Of a stretch of DNA of 20,850 nucleotides, positions 1-6,322 are shown in pieces. The notes beneath the pieces are model-generated. The model made no database searches and was not told where the DNA came from. It was given only the letters and a program-made list of their open reading frames with translations. Each line of letters begins with the position of its first letter. Positions within the stretch are counted from its first letter, which is position 1. Source of the DNA: a virus. The DNA lies in the IMG/VR virus record IMGVR_UViG_3300025652_000697, positions 1-20,850 of that record; one strand, given 5' to 3'. The translations under genes and the position numbers were made by a program.

Positions 1-180
1 TGGAACAGCAAACACTTTTTTCTTTGGACGCATTTGGAAGATGTCTCCAGTAGCTGAAGTGACGTTCATCTTGCGGGTTGGCTTGTAGTAACCCTGCAAG
101 CAATAAAAGTTACCACTTTGAGAAGTACGGAAGTATGTACCCTCTTCTAAGTTAGATAATTGTGTCGATTGTATGTCCAT
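1..180 (-). CDS. Short hypothetical early protein, cut by the window edge
   Basis: A reading frame starts with ATG at 180 and stays open for 60 codons to the window edge, so the C-terminus is missing. The product begins MDIQSTQLSNLEEGTYF and becomes basic near the edge (RPKKK). I do not recognise the family and see no signal peptide or membrane segment. An AAAGGA ribosome-binding site lies at 192-197, 11 bases before the ATG, which supports the start. It follows the 95-residue gene after 48 bases on the same strand. Both lie downstream of the sigma70-type promoter at 563-590, so it is probably an early gene. The early role is inferred from position only. Confidence 0.7.
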   Translation of the reverse strand, partial: MDIQSTQLSNLEEGTYFRTSQSGNFYCLQGYYKPTRKMNVTSATGDIFQMRPKKKVFAVP

Positions 181-228
181 ATTTATGAATATCCTTTAGT
201 ATTAATTTCGAGTTAAAAGTGAATAGAA

Positions 229-516
229 TTAGTTATTATTAAAGCAAGCTACAGAGTTATACTCAGTGCCTAACGGTTCAATAATTGGCTGCGTAAGTAA
301 GAATACATGGTCTGGTACAAATACCTGCACCCCATCTAATTCGTAGACAGTGCCAGATGTCTCTTCAGTGTTGCCACGAGTATCAATAAGCATTTCTCGT
401 GTGCTGCGCTTACCATGTTCATTTGGATAGTATTCTTCTAGCGTCCCTGCCTTGGCTGACTCTAGGAAAAACTCCAGTTCATGTTCTGCAACCATTTGGT
501 TCTTCATGTAACCCAT
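229..516 (-). CDS. Hypothetical 95-residue protein, first gene after the putative early promoter
   Basis: The 95-residue acidic soluble protein has no recognisable domain. An acidic N-terminal half (EHELEFFLESAKAG) is followed by a beta-rich stretch around VYELDGVQVFVPDHVFLL and an Asn-rich end. The ATG at 516 has only a weak purine-rich AGAAAGAT upstream, and a second in-frame ATG lies three codons in, so the exact start is uncertain. It is the first gene after the 560-base non-coding region, and the strong promoter candidate at 563-590 would give it a leader of about 40 bases. In T7 this position is taken by early host-takeover genes. That comparison is positional and gives no function. Confidence 0.65.
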   Translation of the reverse strand: MGYMKNQMVAEHELEFFLESAKAGTLEEYYPNEHGKRSTREMLIDTRGNTEETSGTVYELDGVQVFVPDHVFLLTQPIIEPLGTEYNSVACFNNN

Positions 517-562
517 ATTGTTATCTTTCTGTTATCTCACGGCAACATCGCCGCAGTTTTGA

Positions 563-590
563 TTTATATACATTAATGAATAGATGTCAA
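563..590 (-). promoter_or_regulatory. Sigma70-type promoter, likely early promoter
   Basis: On the minus strand a perfect TTGACA -35 box (585-590) is followed by a 16-base spacer and a TATAAA -10 box (563-568), with a TG just upstream of the -10. Transcription would start near 556 and run into the 95-residue gene at 516. It is the best promoter match I see in the window and fits recognition by host RNA polymerase just after DNA entry, as in T7-like phages. Confidence 0.7.
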
Positions 591-743
591 GACTATGGGT
601 ATTCTATGTGTTAACCCTATGTTTTATTGGTTATATGATAATGTATTCAGTTGTGTTTCGAAAACGATAGAGGAGAGACAGACGAGCAAAAGATTCGCCT
701 AGATTTCGAACAAAACATGAACATTGATGAAAATATGGCTGGT

Positions 744-762
744 AACAGTTGTAGAAACTGTT
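744..762. repeat. Inverted repeat, 7-base arms
   Basis: AACAGTT (744-750) and AACTGTT (756-762) form perfect arms around a 5-base GTAGA loop. It could be a protein-binding operator or a small RNA hairpin. No U-tract follows on either strand, so it is not a terminator. Confidence 0.4.
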
Positions 763-787
763 GCATATACCCCCCGTACCCCTATTT

Positions 788-817
788 TATATAGCCCTAG
801 GTATCCTTAACGGTAAA
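788..817 (-). promoter_or_regulatory. Weak candidate sigma70-type promoter
   Basis: On the minus strand TTTACC (812-817) lies 18 bases upstream of TATATA (788-793). Each box matches the consensus at four of six positions. The -35 lies inside the ACGGTAAATA repeat. Its value is mainly that it would make a tandem set with 563-590 and 966-994, like the several early promoters of T7. On its own it is weak. Confidence 0.25.
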
Positions 818-833
818 TATGACGGTAAATAAG
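810..833. repeat. Tandem 12-base repeat (ACGGTAAATA type), with a third partial copy at 851
   Basis: Two adjacent units, ACGGTAAATATG (810-821) and ACGGTAAATAAG (822-833), share their first ten bases. A shorter copy, ACGGTAAGG, occurs at 851-859 just before a CTATAG element. Short direct repeats near the ends are known in T7 DNA, and iteron-like repeats also mark replication or protein-binding sites. Which applies here is unknown. Confidence 0.5.
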
Positions 834-859
834 CCCACCAGACGCTGAAAACGGTAAGG

Positions 860-1000
860 CTATAGGGGGAATTTTTCTGTGAGACTTCTATCGTAAGCAC
901 TTCAGATTTTTACTTCTAAATTATTGCTACCTATAGGTCTGACTTAAATATATCTCCTCCTCAGTCTTATAATTAAAATAGACAATCAGGTCACCTATAG
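860..1000. promoter_or_regulatory. Cluster of three CTATAG elements, candidate phage RNA polymerase promoters
   Basis: CTATAG occurs at 860-865, 931-936 and 995-1000. The first is followed on the plus strand by GGGGA, resembling the start-site core of T7 promoters. The second lies in the perfect palindrome ACCTATAGGT (929-938). On the minus strand the second and third both read CTATAGGT with AAGTC a few bases upstream. T7-like phages carry single-subunit polymerase promoters with a CTATAG core near their ends. The core is itself palindromic, so orientation is unclear. No polymerase gene is in the window to support a match. Confidence 0.35.
966..994 (-). promoter_or_regulatory. Candidate sigma70-type promoter
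   Basis: On the minus strand GTGACC (989-994) lies 17 bases upstream of TATAAG (966-971). These match the -35 and -10 consensus at four and five of six positions with ideal spacing. It would fire in the same direction as the promoter at 563-590. Confidence 0.35.
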
Positions 1001-1076
1001 AGACTTATTTGGTCTTTCCCTCTCCCTTTTAGTGCAACCTTTAAAATTGGTCATATAAATAAGGAGAGGAAAGAAT

Positions 1077-2795
1077 TTACCATCGTAAACTTTTAGTATG
1101 AGCCTGATGTCCTGAGATAACAGCTAACCCCATGTTTGCTTGGTCTTTCATTCTGCTGACCTCTGCCATCATAAGTTCTTCCTTACGGATAGACATGCGC
1201 TGCTCTACGTCCTGAGCCATTGCATCTACCCAATACTGACAGGCCATTGCTAATGCATCTAAGCGGTCATCATTGGTCAATGCGCCTCTGTCAGCCGTGA
1301 TGCGTGTTAATTGATACATCAGCTGATAACGTAAGGCTTGCTCTGGTGGCAGATGTTGGCAGCTATCAAAATCTTTCTTGATAACCTTCTTGTCTACTAC
1401 CAGTCTGTGTTGGTTCATTACAGGTTCAAGAACGTCAATAATCCTGCGTTCCTTCTGTGTGTTATGTCTAACCTCAGATAGTGTTACTGGGTATACCTTA
1501 GTCAATACAGGCATAAACAATTGGTTAAACATACCATCACCAAAGTTACTTTCGACGATTATCTCATTAACCATTTCTTCCTTTGCGATGACTGCAAGTT
1601 TCTCTAAAGCCTCCTGAGAGTACCCACCTGCTACACCTCCGCATCTACGCACGTATAGGTAGCCATTGAGCATCTTTATGACTGCATACCCCGTCTCATC
1701 TTTACCCCGCCCAGAGGGGTCTATGGACATCACAGAGCCTGTATATTCAATGAAGTCTTCCGACATAAACATAGGCTTGTGATAGTGGTCGCCGTTGAAA
1801 GCAACATTGGGTAATTCTTCCACAATATGCTGTGGGTCTGATGACCAAACGACTTTCTCAGGGGCTTCATGCACTGGTATATCCATAATAACGAGGTCTG
1901 AAACCTTGAGTGGATAGCGTTCTGCATCTGATAGCCTTGTATCGAGCATAAACTGCAGCGCAAACCCAGAGCGTCCATAGGATGCTTCACGTTCTAACAA
2001 ATCAAAGTCAGAAAAGCGGTTAGGGTCTGTTGGGTCACCAATTAAATCACTATCAGCTTGCAGCTTATTGGTAATCATAGGGGCTAACTTAGTGCCATAA
2101 CCTATAGATTGTTCCTGATTTGGGTAACGAGCGGGCCATATACTTACTGTGTAACCACGGTCAGGTAGTTTATTATATAGGCTTTCTTGGTTTTGAGGTG
2201 TGCCAAGATAGATAATACGTCCATCTGGCTTCAAGATAGCGTCAAATTCCTTAACAGCCTCTGATAGTTTATCCCTCATGCCTTGTGTCATTGAGTTATT
2301 TGGGACTTCAATATCGTCTGCAACAATGACATCTGCGCGAGAACCTGCAAGTTGCCCACTAATTCCTACAGACTTAACTGATGGTGCGTGAGACGCTGCA
2401 GCAGGTGCAACATCAAAGCTAATCTTGGACTGTCTTTGGTCTGTCTTTGGCCTCAAATGTGCTAAAATATCCATTTCGTTAATCAAACGCAGCGTGAATG
2501 TAGTAAAGTCATCTGAGCGTGATTTAGATGCAGAAACCACCAATATATTTAATTGTGGGTTCATATATAGCAGCCACACAACATAAGCAGAGGTAATCCA
2601 CGACTTACCTACACCTCGAAAGGCTTGGATAATCATACGTTTCTCACCATGCTGTAGTTTTCTTGCGATGTCATACTGAACCACTGTTGGGTCTGGTAGA
2701 TTAAGGTGCTTCCATATTACGAATAAGAATTTACGAAAATCTGAAAGTGGGTCTTGCTTTATGGGCAAGCCCAGCGAGGTTTTTGCTTTAAACAT
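1077..2795 (-). CDS. Terminase large subunit (T7 gp19-type DNA packaging ATPase/nuclease)
   Basis: This is the motor that drives DNA into the prohead and cuts the concatemer. At 572 residues it is close to T7 gp19. The ATPase half shows a Walker A loop FRGVGKS at residues 59-65, a Walker B segment VIVADD at 156-161 and a coupling motif LGTPQ at 197-201. The C-terminal nuclease half shows likely metal-binding acids in SIDPSG (D359), IIVESN (E415) and NDDRLDAL (D510, D513). The ATG at 2793-2795 overlaps the small-subunit stop by one base (TAATG), which points to coupled translation. It is the last late gene; the non-coding region follows. Nothing looks truncated. Confidence 0.97.
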   Translation of the reverse strand: MFKAKTSLGLPIKQDPLSDFRKFLFVIWKHLNLPDPTVVQYDIARKLQHGEKRMIIQAFRGVGKSWITSAYVVWLLYMNPQLNILVVSASKSRSDDFTTFTLRLINEMDILAHLRPKTDQRQSKISFDVAPAAASHAPSVKSVGISGQLAGSRADVIVADDIEVPNNSMTQGMRDKLSEAVKEFDAILKPDGRIIYLGTPQNQESLYNKLPDRGYTVSIWPARYPNQEQSIGYGTKLAPMITNKLQADSDLIGDPTDPNRFSDFDLLEREASYGRSGFALQFMLDTRLSDAERYPLKVSDLVIMDIPVHEAPEKVVWSSDPQHIVEELPNVAFNGDHYHKPMFMSEDFIEYTGSVMSIDPSGRGKDETGYAVIKMLNGYLYVRRCGGVAGGYSQEALEKLAVIAKEEMVNEIIVESNFGDGMFNQLFMPVLTKVYPVTLSEVRHNTQKERRIIDVLEPVMNQHRLVVDKKVIKKDFDSCQHLPPEQALRYQLMYQLTRITADRGALTNDDRLDALAMACQYWVDAMAQDVEQRMSIRKEELMMAEVSRMKDQANMGLAVISGHQAHTKSLRW

Positions 2796-3028
2796 TAATT
2801 AACCTTGAGTTCACTCACATCAAAGGCTGCATCACTGAAATCAGGAAGCGTACCTACGAGTTCACTCAATGGTGAACCCTCTGCTGGAAGTGCATCTATT
2901 CCGTTATCTTTTAAAAATTGTCTTGCAACATTAAGGTCAGCTGACTTTGCATCTGGGTCTTTGACACGCAGCAGTAAGTTCTCAGCTAATGTTTTATGAA
3001 GAAGAGCCATCATATCAGTATCAGTCAT
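2795..3028 (-). CDS. Terminase small subunit (T7 gp18-type)
   Basis: This roughly 77-residue, mostly helical protein contains the segment LNVARQFLKDNGID, typical of small terminases in T7-like marine phages. It lies directly before the large subunit, as gene 18 lies near gene 19 in T7, and would recognise the packaging site and recruit the motor. I chose the ATG at 3028 over the GTG one codon upstream (3031). A GAAGAGGGG ribosome-binding stretch sits at proper distance only from the ATG, and that ATG overlaps the endolysin stop by one base (TGATG). The assignment rests on size, position and that segment, as small terminases diverge quickly. Confidence 0.85.
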   Translation of the reverse strand: MTDTDMMALLHKTLAENLLLRVKDPDAKSADLNVARQFLKDNGIDALPAEGSPLSELVGTLPDFSDAAFDVSELKVN

Positions 3029-3549
3029 CACGCCCCCTCTTCAGCCATTTCCATGGCTTGATGTAATGTTTCTTTGTTTCGTCGTGACCAACCTCTACCG
3101 AAATGCTTAAAATCATCTAAGCCTTTATAGAATGCTTGCCTAACAGTATAAACGTAATCGATTATAAACTTAGGGTCTTTTTCAGCTACGAGCTGCAAGG
3201 TCTTTGGCCCAATGACACCATCTGCTGTTGCACCAACTGCACGTTGTATAGCTTTTGCAGGTCTACTCGCTCCAGAATTAATAGCCCAATCCAGACAGGC
3301 CCAATCAAGGCCAGATGGAAGTGAATCAAAGTGAATTCTATCAGCGTAATTTTTTCTATATATTGGAGCGACATCCTCTGGTGTGAGGTCACGCATCTCT
3401 TGTTCAGATACAGGTCGGTCAACCCAATCTTCATATACTCTTCTAGTAACGCCAAGGTTGGTCATACCACCCCTGTCGTTTTTGTTGTTCACATAGCCAC
3501 CTTCGTGGACAAGTACCATTTCTAGGCATTTGTTAAAATTTTCTCTCAT
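3028..3549 (-). CDS. Endolysin, GH108-type N-acetylmuramidase with C-terminal peptidoglycan-binding domain
   Basis: The 173-residue protein would cut the glycan strands of peptidoglycan at lysis. The N-terminal domain has the HEGGY motif, with the expected catalytic glutamate at E16, followed by DRGGMTNLGVT at residues 25-35, the pattern of glycoside hydrolase family 108. The C-terminal half (about 92-165, including VGATADGVIGPKT and FGRGWSRR) resembles the small peptidoglycan-binding domain usually paired with it. There is no signal peptide, so it needs a holin to reach the wall, and the gene just upstream supplies one. Its ATG overlaps the holin stop by four bases (ATGA). T7 itself uses an amidase encoded in the early region, so this lysis enzyme differs from T7. 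Confidence 0.93.
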   Translation of the reverse strand: MRENFNKCLEMVLVHEGGYVNNKNDRGGMTNLGVTRRVYEDWVDRPVSEQEMRDLTPEDVAPIYRKNYADRIHFDSLPSGLDWACLDWAINSGASRPAKAIQRAVGATADGVIGPKTLQLVAEKDPKFIIDYVYTVRQAFYKGLDDFKHFGRGWSRRNKETLHQAMEMAEEGA

Positions 3550-3917
3550 TTAGTAACACCCTTTGTTTTCTCGAATGAACGTAGACCACCAAGTCCGAGC
3601 ATACCCATAAGCACTGGCATCATGACTGATGTGTCAGCTTGTGGGACGACTACGCCTAGTGGTGATAAAAGCGGGCTAACTAAGAAGTTAATTGCCATGC
3701 CTACTACGCAAACCCATGCAACTGCTGGCCTCCAAGAAGATTGAAACCAATTTCCCTTGGCTTCCTCTTTGTTCACTGCCAGCTGTGCTATTGATAATTG
3801 TTGTGCGTGTTTTTCAGACATAGTTGCTATCTCATGAGCGAGTTTTGCAGCTACATCTTTGTCAGGCACAACTTTATCCAGAAGCCCAGCGACTGGGCCA
3901 ATCAATGCTTGTAGCAT
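3546..3917 (-). CDS. Holin, three-transmembrane GTA-type family
   Basis: The 123-residue inner-membrane protein is likely to open the membrane for the endolysin. An N-terminal amphipathic or helical region is followed by the conserved-looking GNWFQSSWRP (residues 55-64), then a hydrophobic segment at about 64-84 and another at about 98-114. This matches the holin family first described from gene transfer agents, common in alphaproteobacterial and marine phages. An AAGGAT ribosome-binding site overlaps the end of the upstream gene. The four-base overlap with the endolysin gene makes a holin-endolysin pair. Confidence 0.88.
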   Translation of the reverse strand: MLQALIGPVAGLLDKVVPDKDVAAKLAHEIATMSEKHAQQLSIAQLAVNKEEAKGNWFQSSWRPAVAWVCVVGMAINFLVSPLLSPLGVVVPQADTSVMMPVLMGMLGLGGLRSFEKTKGVTK

Positions 3918-3929
3918 ATTGTATCCTTA

Positions 3930-4382
3930 TTATTTTAGTGGATTTTCGGCTAATGAATCATAAGCCTTCCAAATGTCATCTATTTCCACTTGGAACGTAT
4001 CCAATTTATCACCGATTTGGTCAGTGATAGTGCTTGATTTTTCAACCATACTACGCAGTTCCAGAAGTGCCTTCTGCTGTTCCAGAATTGTCTGCATCTG
4101 TGTAGAAATCGTTGATAAACGTGTATTAAGACCTCTAACATCATTATCTGTTACCGCCTGTTCTAAAGTTTGAATTCTTGAGTTGAAGTCAGCTGCTCTC
4201 ACATTAAATATGTCAGATTCTGAAACAACTAAATCTATACCCTCCTCTACAGCGTAGAAGCGGTTTAGGGTGTCATATCCATAATAAATCGTACCGCTAA
4301 TTGCTGATAAGATTGGAAGGGCAGCAGCTATGTACCACCCTTTGAATGAAAAACGCCCAACTTTAAGTTCAGTGTCTTCCAT
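3930..4382 (-). CDS. Membrane-anchored coiled-coil protein, candidate spanin-like or envelope protein
   Basis: The 150-residue protein has a short cytoplasmic N-terminus, one membrane helix at about residues 16-35 and a long helical, Gln/Leu/Ser-rich coiled-coil body. This is the topology of an inner-membrane spanin (Rz), but I recognise no family, and unlike a typical Rz it is not followed by a nested lipoprotein gene. The ATG at 4382 directly abuts the stop of the upstream exported protein, with an AAAGGA site inside that gene's end. It lies between the exported proteins and the holin, so a role in lysis or host-envelope modification is likely but inferred. Confidence 0.75.
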   Translation of the reverse strand: MEDTELKVGRFSFKGWYIAAALPILSAISGTIYYGYDTLNRFYAVEEGIDLVVSESDIFNVRAADFNSRIQTLEQAVTDNDVRGLNTRLSTISTQMQTILEQQKALLELRSMVEKSSTITDQIGDKLDTFQVEIDDIWKAYDSLAENPLK

Positions 4383-5225
4383 TTACATGTCCTTTATGGG
4401 TGTGCCGTGTTGCTGCATATATGTATTTGCACCATAAATTGCAGTGGCATCCTTCATGTCATCCGTTAAATATCCTGACCAACCAGTTCCAGCATCTGCC
4501 CATGTAATGATAAATTCATCAGCTGCTTGCGTATAAGTGATTGCAGTATAATTCCCAGCGACCAAATTATTGGTAGCGGTATATGCATCAATAGATGCTG
4601 TTAAATCTGAATTGTTTGCTGCAGCCATGAATGCACCAGCTTTTTGAGCATAATTCTCTACACTGTCCAAAGCATTATTATATGTAGCTACTTCTGATGC
4701 TTGAATAGAATACTCATCTGTTTGAAGCATATCCTGTAGTGCAACCTGCTCTGGCTTTGTATCTGCCTCTGCAGCTATTGTAGCTACTGATGTCGCTGTA
4801 GCTAGAACTGATGTAGCACTACTTAATAAGTCTATTGCTAGGGTCAGTTGTGTCATCGATGCAGTATGCTCTTGGGTAAACAGCTGAGTAGCGTTTTGTG
4901 CTGTAGCGTAATCGTGTGCGATAACTTTATCTAATGCAGCTTTGTAAGCTACAAACTGCGCATCAGTTATCTTACCACCTTCTAGGGCATCATCGATTAT
5001 AATACGTCCAACTGTAGCATATCCAACTGCACCATTTGTCAGCTGTCCACTTGCAAGCAAACGATTATTAATTATGTCAATCGTTCCCTTCAGTTCCGTT
5101 ATCTTTTGTGCGCCCGTCTGGCTGTAGTCGGGTGGTGGTGGTGACTCTGCGAGTAGTCCTGAACCGCTCACTAATAGAGCGAGTGTCCCTACTGTTAGAA
5201 GCAACTTTTGCTTTATTTTCTTCAT
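4383..5225 (-). CDS. Exported helical protein of unknown function with signal peptide
   Basis: The first 26 residues form a classical Sec signal peptide: a MKKIKQK basic start, a Leu/Val-rich core and a likely cut after GLLA. SPPPPDYS follows. The mature part (about 254 residues) is Ala/Thr-rich and mostly helical, with no cysteines and no family I recognise. There is no lipobox, so it should be free in the periplasm or outside. The start is well supported: GGAGAAG lies nine bases before the ATG although both are inside the upstream gene. The first 149 bases overlap the end of that gene in another frame, so translation of the two is probably linked. Confidence 0.8.
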   Translation of the reverse strand: MKKIKQKLLLTVGTLALLVSGSGLLAESPPPPDYSQTGAQKITELKGTIDIINNRLLASGQLTNGAVGYATVGRIIIDDALEGGKITDAQFVAYKAALDKVIAHDYATAQNATQLFTQEHTASMTQLTLAIDLLSSATSVLATATSVATIAAEADTKPEQVALQDMLQTDEYSIQASEVATYNNALDSVENYAQKAGAFMAAANNSDLTASIDAYTATNNLVAGNYTAITYTQAADEFIITWADAGTGWSGYLTDDMKDATAIYGANTYMQQHGTPIKDM

Positions 5226-5844
5226 TACTTAAATCTTCTCCAATTCGTAAAAGAGTATCCCAAAACTCTTTGTCAGTTTCATATCCAACGATGTAGATTT
5301 GGGGATGCTGTCTATATTTATCTATTGCGTCTTTGCCCATAAGTATTTTACCCGTCACAACGTCCATTATTGGACAAGGTGTTGAGGCAAGCATCATGCT
5401 TTTAAATACACTCTGGCCTGAGTTTTTTTCAGATTTTGGAGTGGCAGGTGAACTACAGAGAACCGATATGGCACTCACTTGTAATCCTAATCCACCTACT
5501 TGCTGTGGTGCGCCAAGTAATCTTGCGTTCTTTCTACGGTTACAATGTTCGTCTTGTTGCATTGTACCTTGTGAAAACCCAAACATTGTTAGCTGTATTC
5601 CAGAGGTAGTGGGTAATAGGCAGCTATCGTTGCCGCCTCCACCCATCATTGTGGGTGAAATTGCTGACATAACTGGTGAAGCACTAGCTGCTCCAGCTGC
5701 GTTATAATTATTGGTTGTTGAGGCATTACCAGAATCAACATTGCTATCTTGGTAATTATTGCTGAAATCACCGTTTATATCATTTGCATACGCACCGTTT
5801 CCGAGCAGTATTAATATAAAGGTGTAAAAGAGGTATCTACACAT
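5077..5844 (-). CDS. Exported cysteine-containing protein of unknown function
   Basis: The 255-residue product starts with a signal peptide (core around FILILLG, likely cut after AYA at residue 20). An Asn/Ser/Gly/Ala-rich linker covers about 21-70. A compact part follows with four cysteines (C75, C101, C130, C157), which could form two disulfides in the periplasm. The pattern CNRRKNARLL with a later VLC and TPCP recalls exported proteins I have seen in marine phages, but I cannot name a family. The last 49 residues, rich in Arg and Thr, are read in a different frame over the next gene's signal peptide and may be dispensable. GGATGAAG precedes the ATG. It overlaps the lipoprotein gene by 34 bases. 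Confidence 0.75.
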   Translation of the reverse strand: MCRYLFYTFILILLGNGAYANDINGDFSNNYQDSNVDSGNASTTNNYNAAGAASASPVMSAISPTMMGGGGNDSCLLPTTSGIQLTMFGFSQGTMQQDEHCNRRKNARLLGAPQQVGGLGLQVSAISVLCSSPATPKSEKNSGQSVFKSMMLASTPCPIMDVVTGKILMGKDAIDKYRQHPQIYIVGYETDKEFWDTLLRIGEDLSNEENKAKVASNSRDTRSISERFRTTRRVTTTTRLQPDGRTKDNGTEGND

Positions 5845-6065
5845 TCTTCATCCATTACTTTTTGTATTTTATAATCTTCACACATCAACCTCTTGGCTGC
5901 TTCTGGATAACCAATGTAGGCAAGGGTTTGAGCGTTTAGATTACGTTCACAGACAGTATCTCCCATTGGACAGCTCGATGGGAAAGCTATCGGAGTATCA
6001 ACTCTAATTTCGGGGATACATGCTGTGAGTAATAAGGATGTCAGTGCTAGGCCAAGCCTAATCAA
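5811..6065 (-). CDS. Small lipoprotein, candidate outer-membrane spanin
   Basis: The 84-residue product begins with a short signal peptide and a lipobox LTAC, so Cys16 should be lipidated and become the mature N-terminus. Four more cysteines (C32, C39, C62, C75) follow. The frame has no ATG: an in-frame stop lies just upstream and the only usable start is TTG at 6065. That TTG overlaps the stop of the preceding membrane protein by four bases (TTGA), so translation is probably coupled. An inner-membrane coiled-coil protein followed directly by a lipoprotein is the layout of a two-part spanin. The sequence is not Pro-rich like Rz1, so this is a candidate only. Confidence 0.75.
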   Translation of the reverse strand: MIRLGLALTSLLLTACIPEIRVDTPIAFPSSCPMGDTVCERNLNAQTLAYIGYPEAAKRLMCEDYKIQKVMDEECVDTSFTPLY

Positions 6066-6322
6066 TCTGCCATCTTTTCAACAGCAGTTCGTATATGTTC
6101 AATATTAACATCTATACGTGCCATTGCGATAGCTTGTGTCTGTACTAACTGTTCTACTTTTGAAACTCGCTGATTAAATTCAACGATGTCTTGCTGGTTC
6201 TTTTCTATATCTGCCATCATCATAGAAACTATATAAATTATTGCTCCAGCTTGTGTGATAAGACCTAAAAGAAGGGTTGCGGGGACACTTCTGGAAATGT
6301 GCCAACCTTCACTTTGTTCCAT
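6062..6322 (-). CDS. Small membrane-anchored coiled-coil protein
   Basis: The 86-residue protein has a short N-terminus (EGWHISRSVP), one hydrophobic helix at about residues 13-35 and a coiled-coil tail to the end. Similar small proteins with an EGW-x-I/L-x-x-x-VP start occur in phages and prophages of marine bacteria. I know no proven role, though holin-like or inner-spanin roles have been proposed for such shapes. I chose the ATG at 6322, which overlaps the upstream stop by one base (TGATG), rather than the TTG one codon earlier. Its stop overlaps the TTG of the lipoprotein gene. Confidence 0.75.
   Translation of the reverse strand: MEQSEGWHISRSVPATLLLGLITQAGAIIYIVSMMMADIEKNQQDIVEFNQRVSKVEQLVQTQAIAMARIDVNIEHIRTAVEKMAD

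Larger units (their letters stand above)
517..1076. other. 560-base non-coding region between large terminase and the early genes
   Basis: No convincing gene is present on either strand. The region holds a near-consensus sigma70 promoter, two weaker promoter candidates, a tandem 12-base repeat, a 7-base inverted repeat, three CTATAG elements (860-865, 931-936, 995-1000) and TTTCGAA twice (near 656 and 703). In T7-like phages the large terminase gene is the last major gene. It is followed by the right end of the DNA, and the left end carries the early promoters. Finding terminase and a putative early promoter on the two sides of one non-coding stretch suggests that the packaging or terminal-repeat junction lies here. 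The exact end cannot be placed from sequence alone. Confidence 0.6.

Noticed and set aside
718-795. 25-codon plus-strand frame beginning MNIDENMAGN in the non-coding region
   Set aside because: No ribosome-binding site, opposite strand to all other genes, very short and overlapping the inverted repeat.
953-962. Strong ribosome-binding-like GAGGAGGAGA on the minus strand in the non-coding region
   Set aside because: No ATG, GTG or TTG follows at a workable distance, so no gene can be tied to it.
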